From NCBI GenBank assembly GCA_963930655.1, contig OZ005601.1, positions 11,156,001 to 11,220,000 of the forward strand: a stretch of 64,000 bases of DNA. The letters are read 5' to 3'. The notes under the pieces are model-generated. The model worked only from the letters and a program-made list of their open reading frames with translations, was not told where the DNA came from and ran no database searches. This DNA is from Myrica gale (Eukaryota; Streptophyta; Magnoliopsida; Fagales; Myricaceae). Below, piece by piece: positions 47,201 to 59,660 of this stretch. The position numbers were made by a program, and so were the translations under genes. Every line of letters starts with the position of its first letter. Within the stretch, counting starts at the first letter, position 1.

Positions 47201-49325
47201 GTTCTCAGCTGAAAGAAATGTTGCAGAATGTCAATTCCCAGGTTAGTTTTCAAGGGATGCACAAACCTATCAAGCCGGTCTATCACCCAAGAGAGCCTTT
47301 CTTTGTCATCAGACAGGTAATTCCCACATGTGCAGTCAAATCCTCCTGTCTCGGTTGATTCCTGCCATAGTTTCACAACTGCTCATAATCAATCCCACGC
47401 TACATATCCACCAAGGTTATGTAGCCTAGGCTATATGCTCACCAAAACATTGCTCATGAGAGACCTCTAAGGTAGCTGCACAAAAAATGATCTAGGACTT
47501 CGGCCATTCACAAAGCTCAGCCATGATCTACATTTCAAATTCAAGCCAAAATTGAAATGTTTCAATGGATTAACATTGCAATCTATTTTCTTTGCTTGAT
47601 TGATTGCCTAAGTGGAAGCAAATTCATGTGTTTGACAGCCACAAAAAATCTTAGCAATATTCCCAATGTGATTATTGCAACAGCTTTCTTTCAGGTTTGT
47701 GGCTGATATGGAATATGTACATCTACGCTTATATTTGTGAACATATATGAACTTCTCGATAGTTGTAGTGATTAAATCACTGTCATCCTGCACTATTCCT
47801 CGGAAGGATAGATTCCTTTTGTCTTTATGTTTTATTCACTTTCTCCAGGAACTTATGGATGTGGGAAGTTCTAAAGAATGGGCTAAAGCACCTCCTTGCA
47901 TCTGGTCACCCATTCCTCCTCCAGAACTGAGAGGAGAACTTTTTGAAGATTTGAGCACCAAAGGAGGATTCGTCTCTTTTGGTATCCTCTTATATCATTA
48001 TCTGTAATAACAATGCAATGGATGATGATTGGGAACCACATTTCGATATAAATAATTGTATAACTATCGACCATAAGATAGATAAATACAACATACTTCC
48101 ATAAGTATTCCTGATTTAAATCTTCATCTTGAACAAATTGTTACCTTCAATCACGCATTATCAACTATAAGATGCTCTTAGGTATCTCAGGTAACAGCAG
48201 CTACCTCGATCTATTCAATTTTCCCAATAACAAACAAAGTTTGAGTATTCAGTCTAAGACATTTATGCATAAATTTTTTATAGAGATTTCTTCACGCCAT
48301 GTTGAGGGCAAAAGACTAGATAAAACTGTGTGGAGTCTATTGAACTTCTATGCCTACGTCAAATACCATGTCAAGGTAACTTTTTTTTGCTGGCAGGATT
48401 ATTTTCTCTTTTAAATATCCTTAATATTGATAAGCATTAGACTTCTTAAATATTTAGCTGACAACGTTACTAAAAATAGTGCACCAGAGGATTCAGCCAA
48501 AGAAGAATGAGGAAGCGATTGGAAAGTTTGGTCCAGGTAACCTAAGTTGCATCGAGTACACTACACTGCACCAGTAGTAATGTTTGTTAAACAATACTAA
48601 GAAGCGGGCAAACACTTCGTTCTATTTGCTTCTTCTCATGAAGATATTTTGTAGCTGAGATTGGGTACTTAATATTGTAAAACAAACAGTGCCAATCAAA
48701 CAACTGTCCGAACTCAGAAGATAATTAGAGCCAATAAGAAAGTGACAGTTATTGTCTATTTGACTTGTAGGTACTGCAAAAGACAAGCTCAGAGGCAGAA
48801 GAACCATTTGCAAAAGACCAAGGTACGCTTTCAGCTGATATATCTTTAAGAAAGACCCAAGAAGAAACAACAGCACCAGCTTTTCTTTTCCCAAGATGGA
48901 GACAGGGTCTTTAGTTTCTGTTTGATCTAGATGTTGAGACATGAACTTTACTCAACCTACCAATTTATCTCATGCTGTTTTGGAAAGTTACAGTACCCAT
49001 TACAAAGTTTGAAAAGGGGGATTTTTCCAATGCCACCACGGTGGTTCTCCAGCAGAGTGATAGTGAAACAAAGACACCTAATGTTTTCTATTATTTGTTG
49101 ATATTTGTCATTGTTCCGTTTGGTGCAGATCCAGGATGTAATTATATGAAAAAACTGGTCAGTTTATCCAAATTTAAAATTCTCAAACGAAGATATAGCA
49201 AGTTCAGCAGGAATATCAAGCACACCCGCTTCCACCTCAAAATCCGTGGATTTGGGCGCTTTTGTCGACGATGGTTGACCTTCCCAAAGTTTTCGTCTTC
49301 AATGGGCTACACAAGATTAGATTAA

Positions 49326-51715
49326 AAGCTTTTCATTAGTTTGTATGCCCCAGTGTATGGTCGCAGTGAGGACAGTAAATTCATATTTATATCTAATCAT
49401 ATCATTCAACTGCAACCAAAGTTCCTAACTTTTACATCCTTCAGACCTTCAATTCTTTTACTCCAAAATTCTTAGATTGTCAGTCTTAAGCTGTCATTCT
49501 TTTGGAGATCTATAAATAAATTGAATACTTTGGTCTTCAAAACAATTGAATTATCTTTGCTTTTAATCGGAAATACTTTAATATGATAAGTGTCGCTTGC
49601 ACAAGGACATTTCAACCTCTAAATTAGAAGCTGTAATTATATAACACACATTTGTTAGAAGGGCATGCTGAATGAACTCAAATATTCTGAAAATAGTTCA
49701 TGCCATAGTTCATAATAGAAACCAAGAAAATGAAAAGACAAAAGGCAAGAAAAAGAGATGAGATGAAACAGTCTTCTCTCTAAATCCTAAACGAAAACCT
49801 CCAAGTTCATCAAGTCTGTCACCATTTTGATTAATGGAACAATTTTGATGAGCCATCAGACTAATCACACTCTGATATGACTGGCTAAGTTCAAATAGAC
49901 AAGACAGAGAATCAAGAATGGTTAAAATGCCATATTTTCCTGCAGAACAATGACAGGAATATTGAAGAGGTGAAAATTTGGAAATCGATAATGCTAAAAG
50001 CATTATCGCAAGTCAGAAAGAGATGTGCTAGTCTGAAAGAGACTTACAGAAAAGCCATTTGCTGCCTCCAGTTCTTTGCACACTATAAAAATCAGGTGAA
50101 TATCTTCAGCACATCGGCATTGCTCTCATCATCCTTCAGCTGAGAGTCACTCTTTTTATATGTGACTTCCAGGAACTGTTACAACCAAGGATAGCCAGAT
50201 CCCCTTGTATATGTATTTATATAAGACAATAACACATTCATTGGAACTACCAGGGCACCCAACTAACACTCAAACTGCTTCCTATGTTTGGCCCCCAAAC
50301 AATCATGAGGGTGTTAATCCGGTTCATTCATGTAAGTTCCACTATTAGATCAAGCCGATTTAGAGATGCTGAATACATTTAAAGGTCCAAATATCCAACA
50401 AAAATACCATGCTAAGATTATTACCCTGATATTAAACATTTAACAAAGATCAATCACGAACAATATCAAATGGTAAACGAAACGCATAAAACGGAGGGTT
50501 GATTATTGTCATGACTAATATATCACAGACTTACAGACATCTCAAATGCACAAGACTCCTGTTCACCCACTTACGCAAGTTCACTAGTTAAATAACCACA
50601 ATTATTGTTCTTCATTCGCTGATATCCTCCTGACATTGACTCCTGACCACGCTTTATGCTGACACTGTACCTCAGTCCACCATCCTCTAAAGATACCAAG
50701 AACTCGAGAGAATCAGTAAATGAACAATTCTAACTTGTATAGCAGTTCCTCTCAACGTCACAAGATTTTTATCAATGTAAGCCAGTATCTCCTTTCGTCT
50801 CTCAAGAATTATCTAACTTTTCAGAGGCTTTTTAGTGCTCCCAAGCTTTTCCCAAGGAGTGAATACAACGGCGAGAAAAAAATATATTTATAGGCTCCTC
50901 GAAAAACCCTCGATATTACATCTTATTTTTTAGATTTGAATTGCACCATGGAGATGGCCATAAGTGGCATTAAAAGAGCCTTAATTCAAAAAACATGAGT
51001 TTTGAATCAGACATTTGAAGCATACTCCCGCGATCATTCCATGTAAATTGAATGTGAGATTTATTCAGTATCAGAATTGCAATGGTCCATCCCACAATCA
51101 TGTTGCAATGCTCTCAGGTTAACCTCATAATCTCATCATCATTTGAATGATATTTGAACGTGTTTCTCATAAAACATTGTGCATGTCAGCCCAGGATCAC
51201 CCCTCCAATGCTAATGGTACTATTTGAACGATATTGAAAAGCTTTGTAAAATTTAAGACCCTTTTACCATAAAGCTCAAACTGTTCAGGCCTGCCTCACT
51301 CATTTCATAGCTAGGTAATGGCTTATTCATTCTACCTTCTTAAGGTTTAATTTCTAGGTGTTTCAATCACTTATTATCGTAAATAATAGGCATTAAAATA
51401 TTAGTCAAGATCCTGTGCTCAAGAGTACATTAGATATGTCTTCAATCTTGTGCAATAGGATTCAACACATTTAGAGTTAGATTTAACCTTTACCAGCGTT
51501 TTATCAACTTTAGACTTAGAAGTTCATCTAGCAAACACTGATTTATCTAAAAACAGCTAAATCTCTTCAACTGCTCTACCAAAACCGTCAACTCATGTCA
51601 TTACTCACAAATCACACATCTAGAAGGGTTCCATGAGATCATTCTTTTTTTAGGACCAAGGTCAACATACATGTCTATAGGCCAATCCATGAGATTTGAG
51701 TAAATGACCCATGGT
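49326..51715. other. Intergenic, nothing recognised
   Basis: The first few hundred bases are presumably the former ARPC2B 3' UTR. No other gene, tRNA or obvious repeat could be supported. Confidence 0.5.
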
Positions 51716-51879
51716 AGGTTCAAGTGAGCCCCAACATCCCCATTATCGCCCTTGACTTATCTGCTCCCTGGGTTGTGGGGTCGGTCCAGTGGGCCGGGGT
51801 TTGTACTTCAGGGTTGGGCCAAAAGGGTCCGGCTTTGGGGAATTTTCTCGTCATAAAAAAAAAAGGTTCAAGTGAGCCC
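51716..51879 (+). mobile_element. Short 5'-truncated LINE or SINE with 16-bp target duplication
   Basis: AGGTTCAAGTGAGCCC occurs at 51716-51731 and again, without mismatch, at 51864-51879. Between them lie 132 bp ending CTCGTCATAAAAAAAAA, a poly-A tail in plus orientation. Long exact duplications plus a poly-A tail are the signature of LINE-machinery retrotransposition. The stretch encodes no recognisable domain, so LINE end or SINE cannot be told apart. Confidence 0.85.
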
Positions 51880-52842
51880 AGTGAGCAAGTTAAAGATTCA
51901 ACCACAAAGATACATATGTTTTTCCTTCCTGTTTTTGAACTAATCAAGGGGAAGAATGGACAACAGGGAGGTTAGGTTGCCGCATAAATCTTACTTGTGT
52001 TTTCTATGACCGCTTGAGTCATCATGGAAGTGAACGATCTAGATACAAGAGATAACAAAGGATGCCCCCATCCATAAATTGATACATATGAGCTGTTATT
52101 TCAATTTGTTTCCATAAAATATCATTAGCAGGACAAGAAAGAATGTAAAATTTGGCATTAAAAAGGACAGTTAAGTTGTTGATGTGCTTCTCTTCCCACT
52201 ATACAAAAAGAATAAAAACCTCCATCTGATTTCAAGATAGCCTCATGATAAACAAGTGAAAAAGCATTCATGAGAAATATTAAGTGGCAGCGATGAGAAT
52301 CCATAGCAATTCTCATTACATTCTATACAACAACCCTCATGTTGACTTAAACGTTATGTAAATGCACCATCCATTGCAGAACCAAACCTACCTTAAGTCT
52401 GACGATTTCTCAACCCAATCGCAGGTGAGGGGCATTGGGACTCTTCCATACATTTTCTAGGTTTACTGCCCTTCTAAATTGCATATTGCCTCACATATGT
52501 TAAATCACGAGCAGGAAAGGAAGTAATCAAGAAGCTCTTGGAAAGATATACACAAGATTTCAGTGGATATGGGCAATGTATACTGAAAACACGTACGCAA
52601 GAAGTGCACAGTTTACAATATAACTTTGGAAACAACATTATTCCAAAACCATAAGTTAATGTAAACGTATATTACTTTCTCATGACAAATGGGCAATGAA
52701 AGAAACAATAATCTATGCTAATAACAAGGTATAAACAGTGTTGAAAACTGTCTATCTCTAGAGAATAAACAGGCAACTAATTGCCATTAAAACAACTCTT
52801 TTCTAGCAAAATATAGCTAAAGACAGCAATAAGCCATACATT
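51880..52842. other. Intergenic and DUF716 gene 3' flank
   Basis: No gene is visible. The part next to 52842 should contain the 3' UTR of the minus-strand DUF716 gene. Confidence 0.5.
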
Positions 52843-53715
52843 TCAGTCCATTTCAAGCTCGGGATGTGCTCGCATCGACATTGTCTCCGTCTCCACCTCA
52901 AGCTCCGCTAGCAAAGGTCCACTCGCCTCGCAACACCTCAAATTCCTGTTACTCGACAGCAGCCCATACAACACGACGCTCACTACGAGGACCAGGATTG
53001 CATGCCCGGTAAACAAGAAGTTCATCAAGGCAACACCCCTCAAACCATCCTCCTCAAGATCACATCGCACACCGGCATTCGCCTGAGCTGGCAATACCGA
53101 CATTTTCCGACATCCTTTTAAACCGAATGCATCAGTGTACAGAGACAACCCCGCTTGCAACACCCAAGTACCCTTGAGAACCAATCCTGAGGATAAGAAA
53201 AACTCTGCGAAAAATGCTGAAGGTCTAACCGATAAAAACAAGCAAGAACCAGCACAAATAAGCGTCAATGCGCCTAACAAATCATACACAGAGCCAGAAA
53301 CACCCGTAATACCCTTCCCTATCACTGAATATTCAACTAGAAACGAAATTCCAGCGAATAAGAATACGAAACCTTCGTTGATAAGCAAAGTATCGGTGTA
53401 TTCACGGAAAATGACGAGAATGATCAATACCCAAAAGAGAAAAAGTGTAACTGATTGCTGAAAAAATGAGAATCGGTAGGTGGGGTGTCCGGCGAAGGTA
53501 AAAAAGATGAAGATTTCGGAGAAGGAGGCAATGGGCAGGGCGATGACAAGGATATAGAAATCGAGGTTTTTCCATCTGGGTTCGGCGAAATACCACGGTT
53601 TTGATCGGTAGAGAGATGGGTTTTTGAGGTAGAGAGAGGAGGAGAAGAGGAGGCGGCGGATGCCTACGGGGAACAGGAAGAGGAAGGCCGAGAAATGGGT
53701 TGCTACCGAGGCCAT
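52843..53715 (-). CDS. DUF716 / TMEM45-type multi-pass membrane protein
   Basis: A single uninterrupted frame of 290 residues runs on the minus strand from ATG at 53715 to TGA at 52843. It starts MASVATHFSAFLFLFPVGIR and has about seven hydrophobic segments, including SVTLFLFWVLIILVIF, GFVFLFAGISFLVEYSV and GHAILVLVVSVVLYGLL. His-7 and the AFLFLFPVGIRR stretch, the E of LVEYSV, and GHAI near the end are at places usual for DUF716 (TMEM45) proteins. The tail is short and acidic. Members are membrane proteins of unclear biochemical role, some linked to pathogen responses in plants. The gene has no introns and no breaks, and length is typical. Confidence 0.92.
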   Translation of the reverse strand: MASVATHFSAFLFLFPVGIRRLLFSSSLYLKNPSLYRSKPWYFAEPRWKNLDFYILVIALPIASFSEIFIFFTFAGHPTYRFSFFQQSVTLFLFWVLIILVIFREYTDTLLINEGFVFLFAGISFLVEYSVIGKGITGVSGSVYDLLGALTLICAGSCLFLSVRPSAFFAEFFLSSGLVLKGTWVLQAGLSLYTDAFGLKGCRKMSVLPAQANAGVRCDLEEDGLRGVALMNFLFTGHAILVLVVSVVLYGLLSSNRNLRCCEASGPLLAELEVETETMSMRAHPELEMD

Positions 53716-55022
53716 AGTGGTTCGGTAGCTATTAAGGATGGGAGAGAGAGTGTTTGACCGTCTATTTCAATATTCGACAATAATTATATGGGAAACTGTA
53801 CGGTATATGTGCGCTTCTGTTTTATTTTTATTTTTTTCTTTCTAATCATATGTGCGCTTCCGCTTCTGCAGTTATGCACTTTTGTTGTTAACCTATCAAT
53901 TCACAAATACAGAGAACTTACCCCCAAAGAAGACTGAAGATAAAAGAAAATGACTGGCAGGACTGATCACCGTTAGCGGCAGCGTCAATACCGGTGGGCA
54001 ATATCCCCGGCATAGCGGTGGCGGCTGGGTGATTCACAGCTTCCAGTTTTTTTTTTTGTGTAGTTTTGTTCATAAGAAACGACATCATTTTGTTTAAATG
54101 GTCTCGTGCCTCTCTCGCGTTTAGCTCCCCCAGTCGGCCAGCCGCACCTCTCTCTTTCTCTCACACACTGGTAACTGCTAACATCGATACAGGTAGACAC
54201 CGGTGGCGGCACCTGTTTGGAAGATATCAGCATGGGCAATATCGGTGCCAATGGAGCACAAATCGCCATCGACACCGCTCATCCACAGCACTAAATTGAC
54301 TGTGCTGATAAAACTAGTTTTGAAAAAATATTGGTCCGAAACAATGGATTCATAACTATGATTAGTTGATGGAAAAGAAAATTATTCTTACAATTTTATC
54401 AATTTCTTCATAAAAAGCATGCATTATTTTTTTAGAGATAAAAGCGTAATCCGTCCATATACTTTAAACTATAATTAAATAAATTCTCAAATTTCAAAAC
54501 CCATCAAATTACTACCTAATATTTAAAATCTTTTATATTTGAAAGGTTGTAGAGTGACTAAAGTTTTGATGATATGAAGTAAAACTATCTAGGAGGTCCG
54601 CTTAATGATAAGGATGGCTATCATAATGCAGATTTTAGTTCCGGTTTGTCTGTTGGCTTTTTTGGCTAACCTTTTTTGGGGCCAAGTTCCAAAATTTTGA
54701 CCAATTTTTTTTATTAATAGTAGATTAACAATAAATAAAATAAAAAATAAATATTCATTAAAAATATACAATAAACATTAATCCAAATTTCAAAATTTAA
54801 AATAAAATTACAACATTCTAAAATCATGGATATATAAAAATAAAATATTTTCTCCATTTGAGCCAAAAACTCGTACCTATTGCCGGAATATTTACCGGCC
54901 ACCCCTAATTAACGATGCATCCTACGTGCTGGAATGTAAGTGTCTTTGACTAAGGCAAAGCTTCAGCCCCGATGCAAGTGGCTTGGCAAATAACTTACGT
55001 CTGATGCAGTTGAAAGATATTC
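53716..55022. other. DUF716 promoter side and intergenic
   Basis: The promoter and 5' UTR of the DUF716 gene should lie just above 53716. A GC-richer stretch at about 53970-54290 contains repeated GGTGGCGGC-type and GCAATATC-type motifs, but no gene. The stretch at about 54640-54900 has weak TTCCGG/GGCCGG-like ends that may be another old transposon. Confidence 0.4.
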
Positions 55023-55634
55023 CAACTGTACAGTGGCGGAGCTACGGGGGGGGCCAACAGGGGCCCTGGCCCCTGGCCCCTGTTGGCCAAATGTAAAACG
55101 TTAATTTTTTTAAGTAATATTTCTCCTGGTTAAGGTTGGCCCAGCCCAAACCCTGCCCACACCCACCTGCACCCAGCCCAAGTCCATTTGCCCAGCAAGC
55201 TTTTTTTTAAAAAAAATAGTTAAAAAAACATGTTTTAATTCATTTTTCTCCTTCTCCCTTTCCCTTTTCCCGAAGCTTCCTACTCCTCCACCCTCCACCC
55301 TTTCTCACAGTTCTCCCTCTTCAGATCTCCACCGTCGGCTCTCTCTCCCTCTTTGCCTCTTCAGACCTCACCTTCACCGCCAACTCTTTCTCTCTGCCTC
55401 TTCGTGCCTCTCCACTCTACTCCACCACTGGCGCCGACCCTCTCCCTATCTGCCGACTGCCTCTCTTGGGATCTCTTTCTCTCTCTCTCAAGTCTCACTA
55501 TCTCAGACACTCAGCCGACTCTCTCTCTCAGCCTCCAGGCGCCGGGCAGATGCAGGTACTGTGAATCTGGCTCTCTCTCTCTCAGTCGACTGGCCCCCTT
55601 GAGATTGACTCCTGGCTCCGCCACTACAACTGTA
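55023..55634. mobile_element. Non-autonomous hAT (CAGTGGCGGAGC family), 596 bp
   Basis: The element spans 55031-55626. CAACTGTA is present on both sides (55023-55030 and 55627-55634). The inverted ends are CAGTGGCGGAGCTA on the left and TAGTGGCGGAGCCA from the right. The left has a GGGGCCCTGGCCCC palindrome, and the centre is CT-rich. It codes for nothing. Confidence 0.88.
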
Positions 55635-56307
55635 TGCACGTATGAAACAAGAAGGGATCAATGATATGAAAAATACATGATAGTTGAACATACTTTCAGG
55701 ATTTCTTGGACTTCATCTTCTCATGTTTCACGTTAGGTTTTGGTTTCTTTTTATCTTTAATCTATTGTCTAGTGGACTCGATAATGTTCAGCTAGTAATA
55801 TTAACAAACAACTTGCAGCAATACAAAATCGTTTGGGATGAAATTTACTCGTGGCTCCATCGTCTCCGATATGCCTCGAGAAAACCTTCAAGAGAACCGA
55901 TCAGATAATTGGTAGCTTAGCCAGGCCCTTAGATGATCAAAGTCATTGAACTCCCCCTGTTCCAACAGCCAACAACGTTTAAAAGGCAAGCCGTCAAAAG
56001 GACAAATGCAACATATTGCCTAGACGTGACGAGAATTCTAGCTGGAACTCCAATTTTGGTGATCTAGGGACGTGTGATACCTCGAGTTATTTGATTTATC
56101 TACATATTATTTCTTCATGATATTTTTTATTAACAAATTGGACTTATGTATTAATTTTGCTTAAACCTTTAATTATTCTTCAGCTTAATGCCGAATATAA
56201 AGTACGAGATTATAATTTTGAATATTTTTCCATCATCCTTCTTTGTTTTCTTATATACATTTTTAATGAGAATTTTCTTGTGTTATTTAAATTATCTTTC
56301 TTTGTAT
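55635..56307. other. Intergenic, AT-rich
   Basis: Nothing recognised between the hAT MITE and the first pararetrovirus sequence. Confidence 0.5.
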
Positions 56308-56553
56308 TATTGGGACCGATGCCTCCGAAATTGGTTATGGTGACATTCTCAAACAAAAAGTCAAACCAGATTCAGCTGAACAATTAGTCAGATATCATTC
56401 CGGCAATTGGAATTCAGCACAACAGAACTATAATACTATTAAAAAAGAGATTTTATCTATAGTACTATGCATAAGTAAATTTCAAAGCGATTTGATAAAT
56501 CAAAAGTTTTTGGTAAGAGTCGATTGCAAAAACGCAAAATTTGTTTTAGAAAA
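56308..56553 (+). pseudogene. Pararetroviral RNase H fragment from an adjoining copy
   Basis: This stretch is closely similar to 61888-62133. Homology starts abruptly at 56308 and ends just after about 56553, where the sequence switches to the leader. It indicates a second, mostly deleted genome copy in the same orientation. Around 56445 it has a sense codon where the downstream copy has a stop. Confidence 0.85.
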
Positions 56554-56559
56554 AGATGT

Positions 56560-56808
56560 ACTTCAAAATTCTTAGTAAATATCCAGTAAACCCATCTAAG
56601 TTAAACCTCAGTCTTAACAGTTTAGAAGCATACCTAAACAATAAGTCCAGCGTCCAAACAGTAAGACCAGAGTGGCTTGAGCGGAGTGGCCTGAGAGGGT
56701 GTGTCCTTTTAAGTTTGTTGAGTCGAAAGGTTGAAGCTTAGGTAAGGTTTATTGTTGATTCATTAAGTCTTTTGTTTGAGCTTGATTCAAGTGTCTAGAA
56801 GTTTAAAC
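56560..56808 (+). other. Pararetroviral leader region
   Basis: About 250 bp of non-coding sequence precede the movement-protein ATG at 56809. A tRNA-Met primer-binding site was looked for and not found, so part of the leader may have been lost in the rearrangement that brought the RNase H fragment next to it. Confidence 0.45.
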
Positions 56809-57627
56809 ATGAATAAGATGTTTAGATCTTCTTCTTCCACCAGTTCTCGTTCTTCTGGTTCCATTCCACCCATTCCAGGAATAGTAAATGAAGAAGAATT
56901 TGAAATCAATGAAGTCAACACCAACCTTCAAGATTGGAATATCCCAAAGGTTCCCAGTAGTGAAATCTACTCTAAGTCAAGTTTTAACCCTTTATCTTTC
57001 AAAGGTAATTACCATGTCAAAACCGTAGAGCAGGTCTACGCTCTAAGTAAAAACCATGAAAAATGGCAACTTATGTCTCCTCATGTTGTCAAAAAACATA
57101 GGGAACAAGGCTTCAACTACATCCACATCGGATTAGTTCAAGTTGTAGTAAAACCATTAACTCGAAGAGGAGTTGATGCTTATGTCCTTCTGTGTCTACG
57201 TGATGCTAGGTTCACAGACTACAGCACCAGTATCTTAGGAATTATCGAGTCAAGCCTTCACAATGGTTCCATCCATTTTGATTGTTTTCCCGATTTTACC
57301 TTAAGCTTAAGTGATAAACATCTTCTAAAAGCCTTAACCTTGAACATTAAAACTTCAGGTTATGAAATGTTAGAAGGAAGTCAGCCTTTAGCTTTGATCT
57401 ATAGGATTTATTACAAGTGTATCAGGACCAACCTCAACGTTCATGCCTTAGTAAAAAGTCCTAAAGATCAAACCTTGTTAATCCAAAGTCATACAAGTGA
57501 TGCCAACATTAGGGTCCCCAAGTCGATCCGTTGGAATAAAGTAACCTTACCAAGTGACTGGATGTTGGAAAATGAAAACTCAACCACTAATGTTTCCCAA
57601 AACATTTACAAGTTAGACATGATCTAA
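56809..57627 (+). pseudogene. Movement protein domain of the pararetrovirus
   Basis: The frame of about 270 residues has the caulimovirid movement-protein (30K superfamily) character: a Ser-rich N-terminus, then a block around residues 100-230 with the hydrophobic strands of the fold. In the free virus such proteins modify plasmodesmata for cell-to-cell passage. A TAA at 57625-57627 closes it; the same frame is open again beyond the stop up to 59133, so this stop probably interrupts one longer polyprotein. Confidence 0.78.
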
Positions 57628-59660
57628 CAGTATCTAGATGGTACCATTAGGATTAGTTTTGATGCTCCCCGAGGAGGTTTTGCACCCCTTAGGATTCAGG
57701 AACCAGGTAGCCAATCAGCCCGTAGGTCTACCTCTAGCCTTCCTAACACCAATAACCTACAACTTAAGGGTATCTATATTAACTCTCAGGTTAGTACACT
57801 CTTGTATTCGGTTAATTCTCATATGCCTAACCAAGCCTCTACATCAGGACAAATAGTCGAAAATGTAGAAGATGAAGGACAAGAGTCACCAACCCAAACA
57901 GATTTCGAATATGTTAACCCTCAGTTGATGACCATAAGTAAAACTTTCAAGCCTGACATGAAAAAGCTCAAAGCTGATTTTATGTCAAAAGAAAATGATA
58001 GTAAAAGAAATCAGTACCATGAAGGGCACACGAAATCTGAAAAACAAGTCATCTATGACTCATGGCAAGCCCTCATGCGTCAGCTTGGTCTAGACATTCC
58101 CTTTTTCATTTATTTTGAAAACTATCATTCCAGAAATGTCCAAGTTCTCACAAAGTCCAAATGGACTACTTCGGATAAGAAGTCTATTACCTCTAGTCAT
58201 TTACCTCTAGAAGAAATTGTCATAACTCATAAAGGAACCGAGATTACAGTCTCCCCCTTTAAGGTTGTTACTGACAATGATAGTAACAAGAAATTGGTTG
58301 AACAAAACAATTATACCAACCAATGTCTTAGGACTATAGGTAAGCAGTTAGACAAAATTGAATCCAAGTTAGATGGTCAATCCCTCGTATCAGAGAAACC
58401 TTTACTACAGCTGCCCAGTAAGCCTTTAGGTTTAAAAATCTCAGAACAATCAGCTCTTAGTAAGGCCACTCAGTTGTTAAGTGAATTAAAACCAAGTAAA
58501 ATAGACGGTAAGAAACCCGAATCTTCCCATCAAGTCAGTGCTCTCAATCAAGTCTCCACAGGATCTGATACGGACTCAAAATATGATCATCATATTAGTG
58601 AAATCGAAAACCAGTTCAAACAGTTAGAAGTCAACAGGATTAGGTCTGGTCGTCCTAACCCTATGTCTTTAACCAATAATTGGTATAGTAAACCCACTCC
58701 TCCTGATCTTCAATTCGAAGAAAGGAATTTCCAAAGTCAATTATCTGTCTCCAGTGACAAGTTATATGAATGGAATATTGATGGTTTCTCTGAACAAGAA
58801 ATCCTTAATAAACTCCAACATATGACTATGGTAGCAAACAACTACTTAGTAAATCATTCCCTTAGTCATCCAGAAGTCGTTGATTTAATTGTCTCTGGCT
58901 TCACTGATTCTTTACGCCAATGGTGGGAAAAGTACCTCACCGAAACTGAACGAGATCTCATTCGTTGTACGGTTCAGCATGATGAAGAAGGATTTCCAAT
59001 TTTTTATGAAAGATTAGGTCAAGGTGTTAGTGATGGTATTAATATTTTTATTTATACCATTGTTAAACATTTTATTGGTACTCCTAGTAACATTTCAGCT
59101 AGGATTCATGACCAATTAAATAATCTTAAGTGATTTTCGTTGGTATAAGGATATCTTCATTTCCCGTGTCATGCTTAGAGATGATTGTAAGAATCCTTTT
59201 TGGAAATGAAAAGGTCATCAATGGCCTCCCTAATCTCTTTGCCCATAAGATTAGAGAAGTCTTAAGTTAGCCTCAGCAATCATAGAGTATGATACCCTGA
59301 CCTATGGTGATCTTGTTAGTACCATCAACAAAGAAGGTATGAAGATGTGTATTAACATGAAAATCAATAATCAACTTAGCAAAGATAAAAAAGCAGTTAA
59401 GTATGAAATGAGTAATTTCTGCGAACAGTATGGTCTGCCTCCCATAGCATCATCCCGTAGAAAACACCACAAAGAAAGGTCATCTTTTAGAAAGTCACAC
59501 AAATACCACAAAAGTCAATTAGGAATTACATACCTCCTGAAGAAAGTAAACCTAGTAAACCAAAATTTCACAAAAAAGCTTTTAGAAAGAAATCCACACC
59601 TAAAGACAAAAGTAAAATTAGATGTTACAAATGTAAGAAGCTAGGTCATTACAGTTCTGA
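57628..59660 (+). pseudogene. Coat protein region with CCHC zinc knuckle, frameshifted
   Basis: After the stop at 57625 the frame is open to 59133. It is Lys/Ser/Gln-rich at first, then has a capsid-like block (WNIDGFSEQEILNKLQ and RQWWEKYL). Frame breaks follow near 59130, 59210 and 59275. The knuckle CYKCKKLGHYSSEC lies near 59615-59656, in the order expected for a caulimovirid coat protein. It cannot be made in one piece from this copy. Confidence 0.75.

Larger units (their letters stand above)
42989..49325 (+). pseudogene. ARPC2B: ARPC2B, Arp2/3 complex subunit 2B, broken copy
   Basis: The Arp2/3 complex nucleates branched actin filaments; ARPC2 is a core subunit. Exons: 42989-43047, 44726-44792, 45225-45896, 46923-47316, 47639-47694, 47849-47981, 48284-48375, 48480-48536, 48771-48822 and 49129-49325. 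Splice borders are canonical and phases fit. The first exon gives MACFERASPALKDILLRIYR; later exons give HLYEFGSVQYHIQ, IWSPIPPPELRGEL and RHVEGKRLDKTVWSLLNFYA; the C-terminus is Lys/Arg-rich and ends YTRLD. Lesions: a LINE in exon 3 (45362-45817); a 2-base loss with a TAA near 45885 in the same exon; a MITE in exon 4 (46974-47197); and exon 5 at 56 nt, where flanking phases require a multiple of three and family comparison suggests 78. The other exons are open. The gene cannot make full-length protein unless the assembly is wrong. Confidence 0.88.

Noticed and set aside
51732..51863. ORFs across this stretch as a protein gene
   Set aside because: The stretch is a retroposed insert with poly-A and target duplication.
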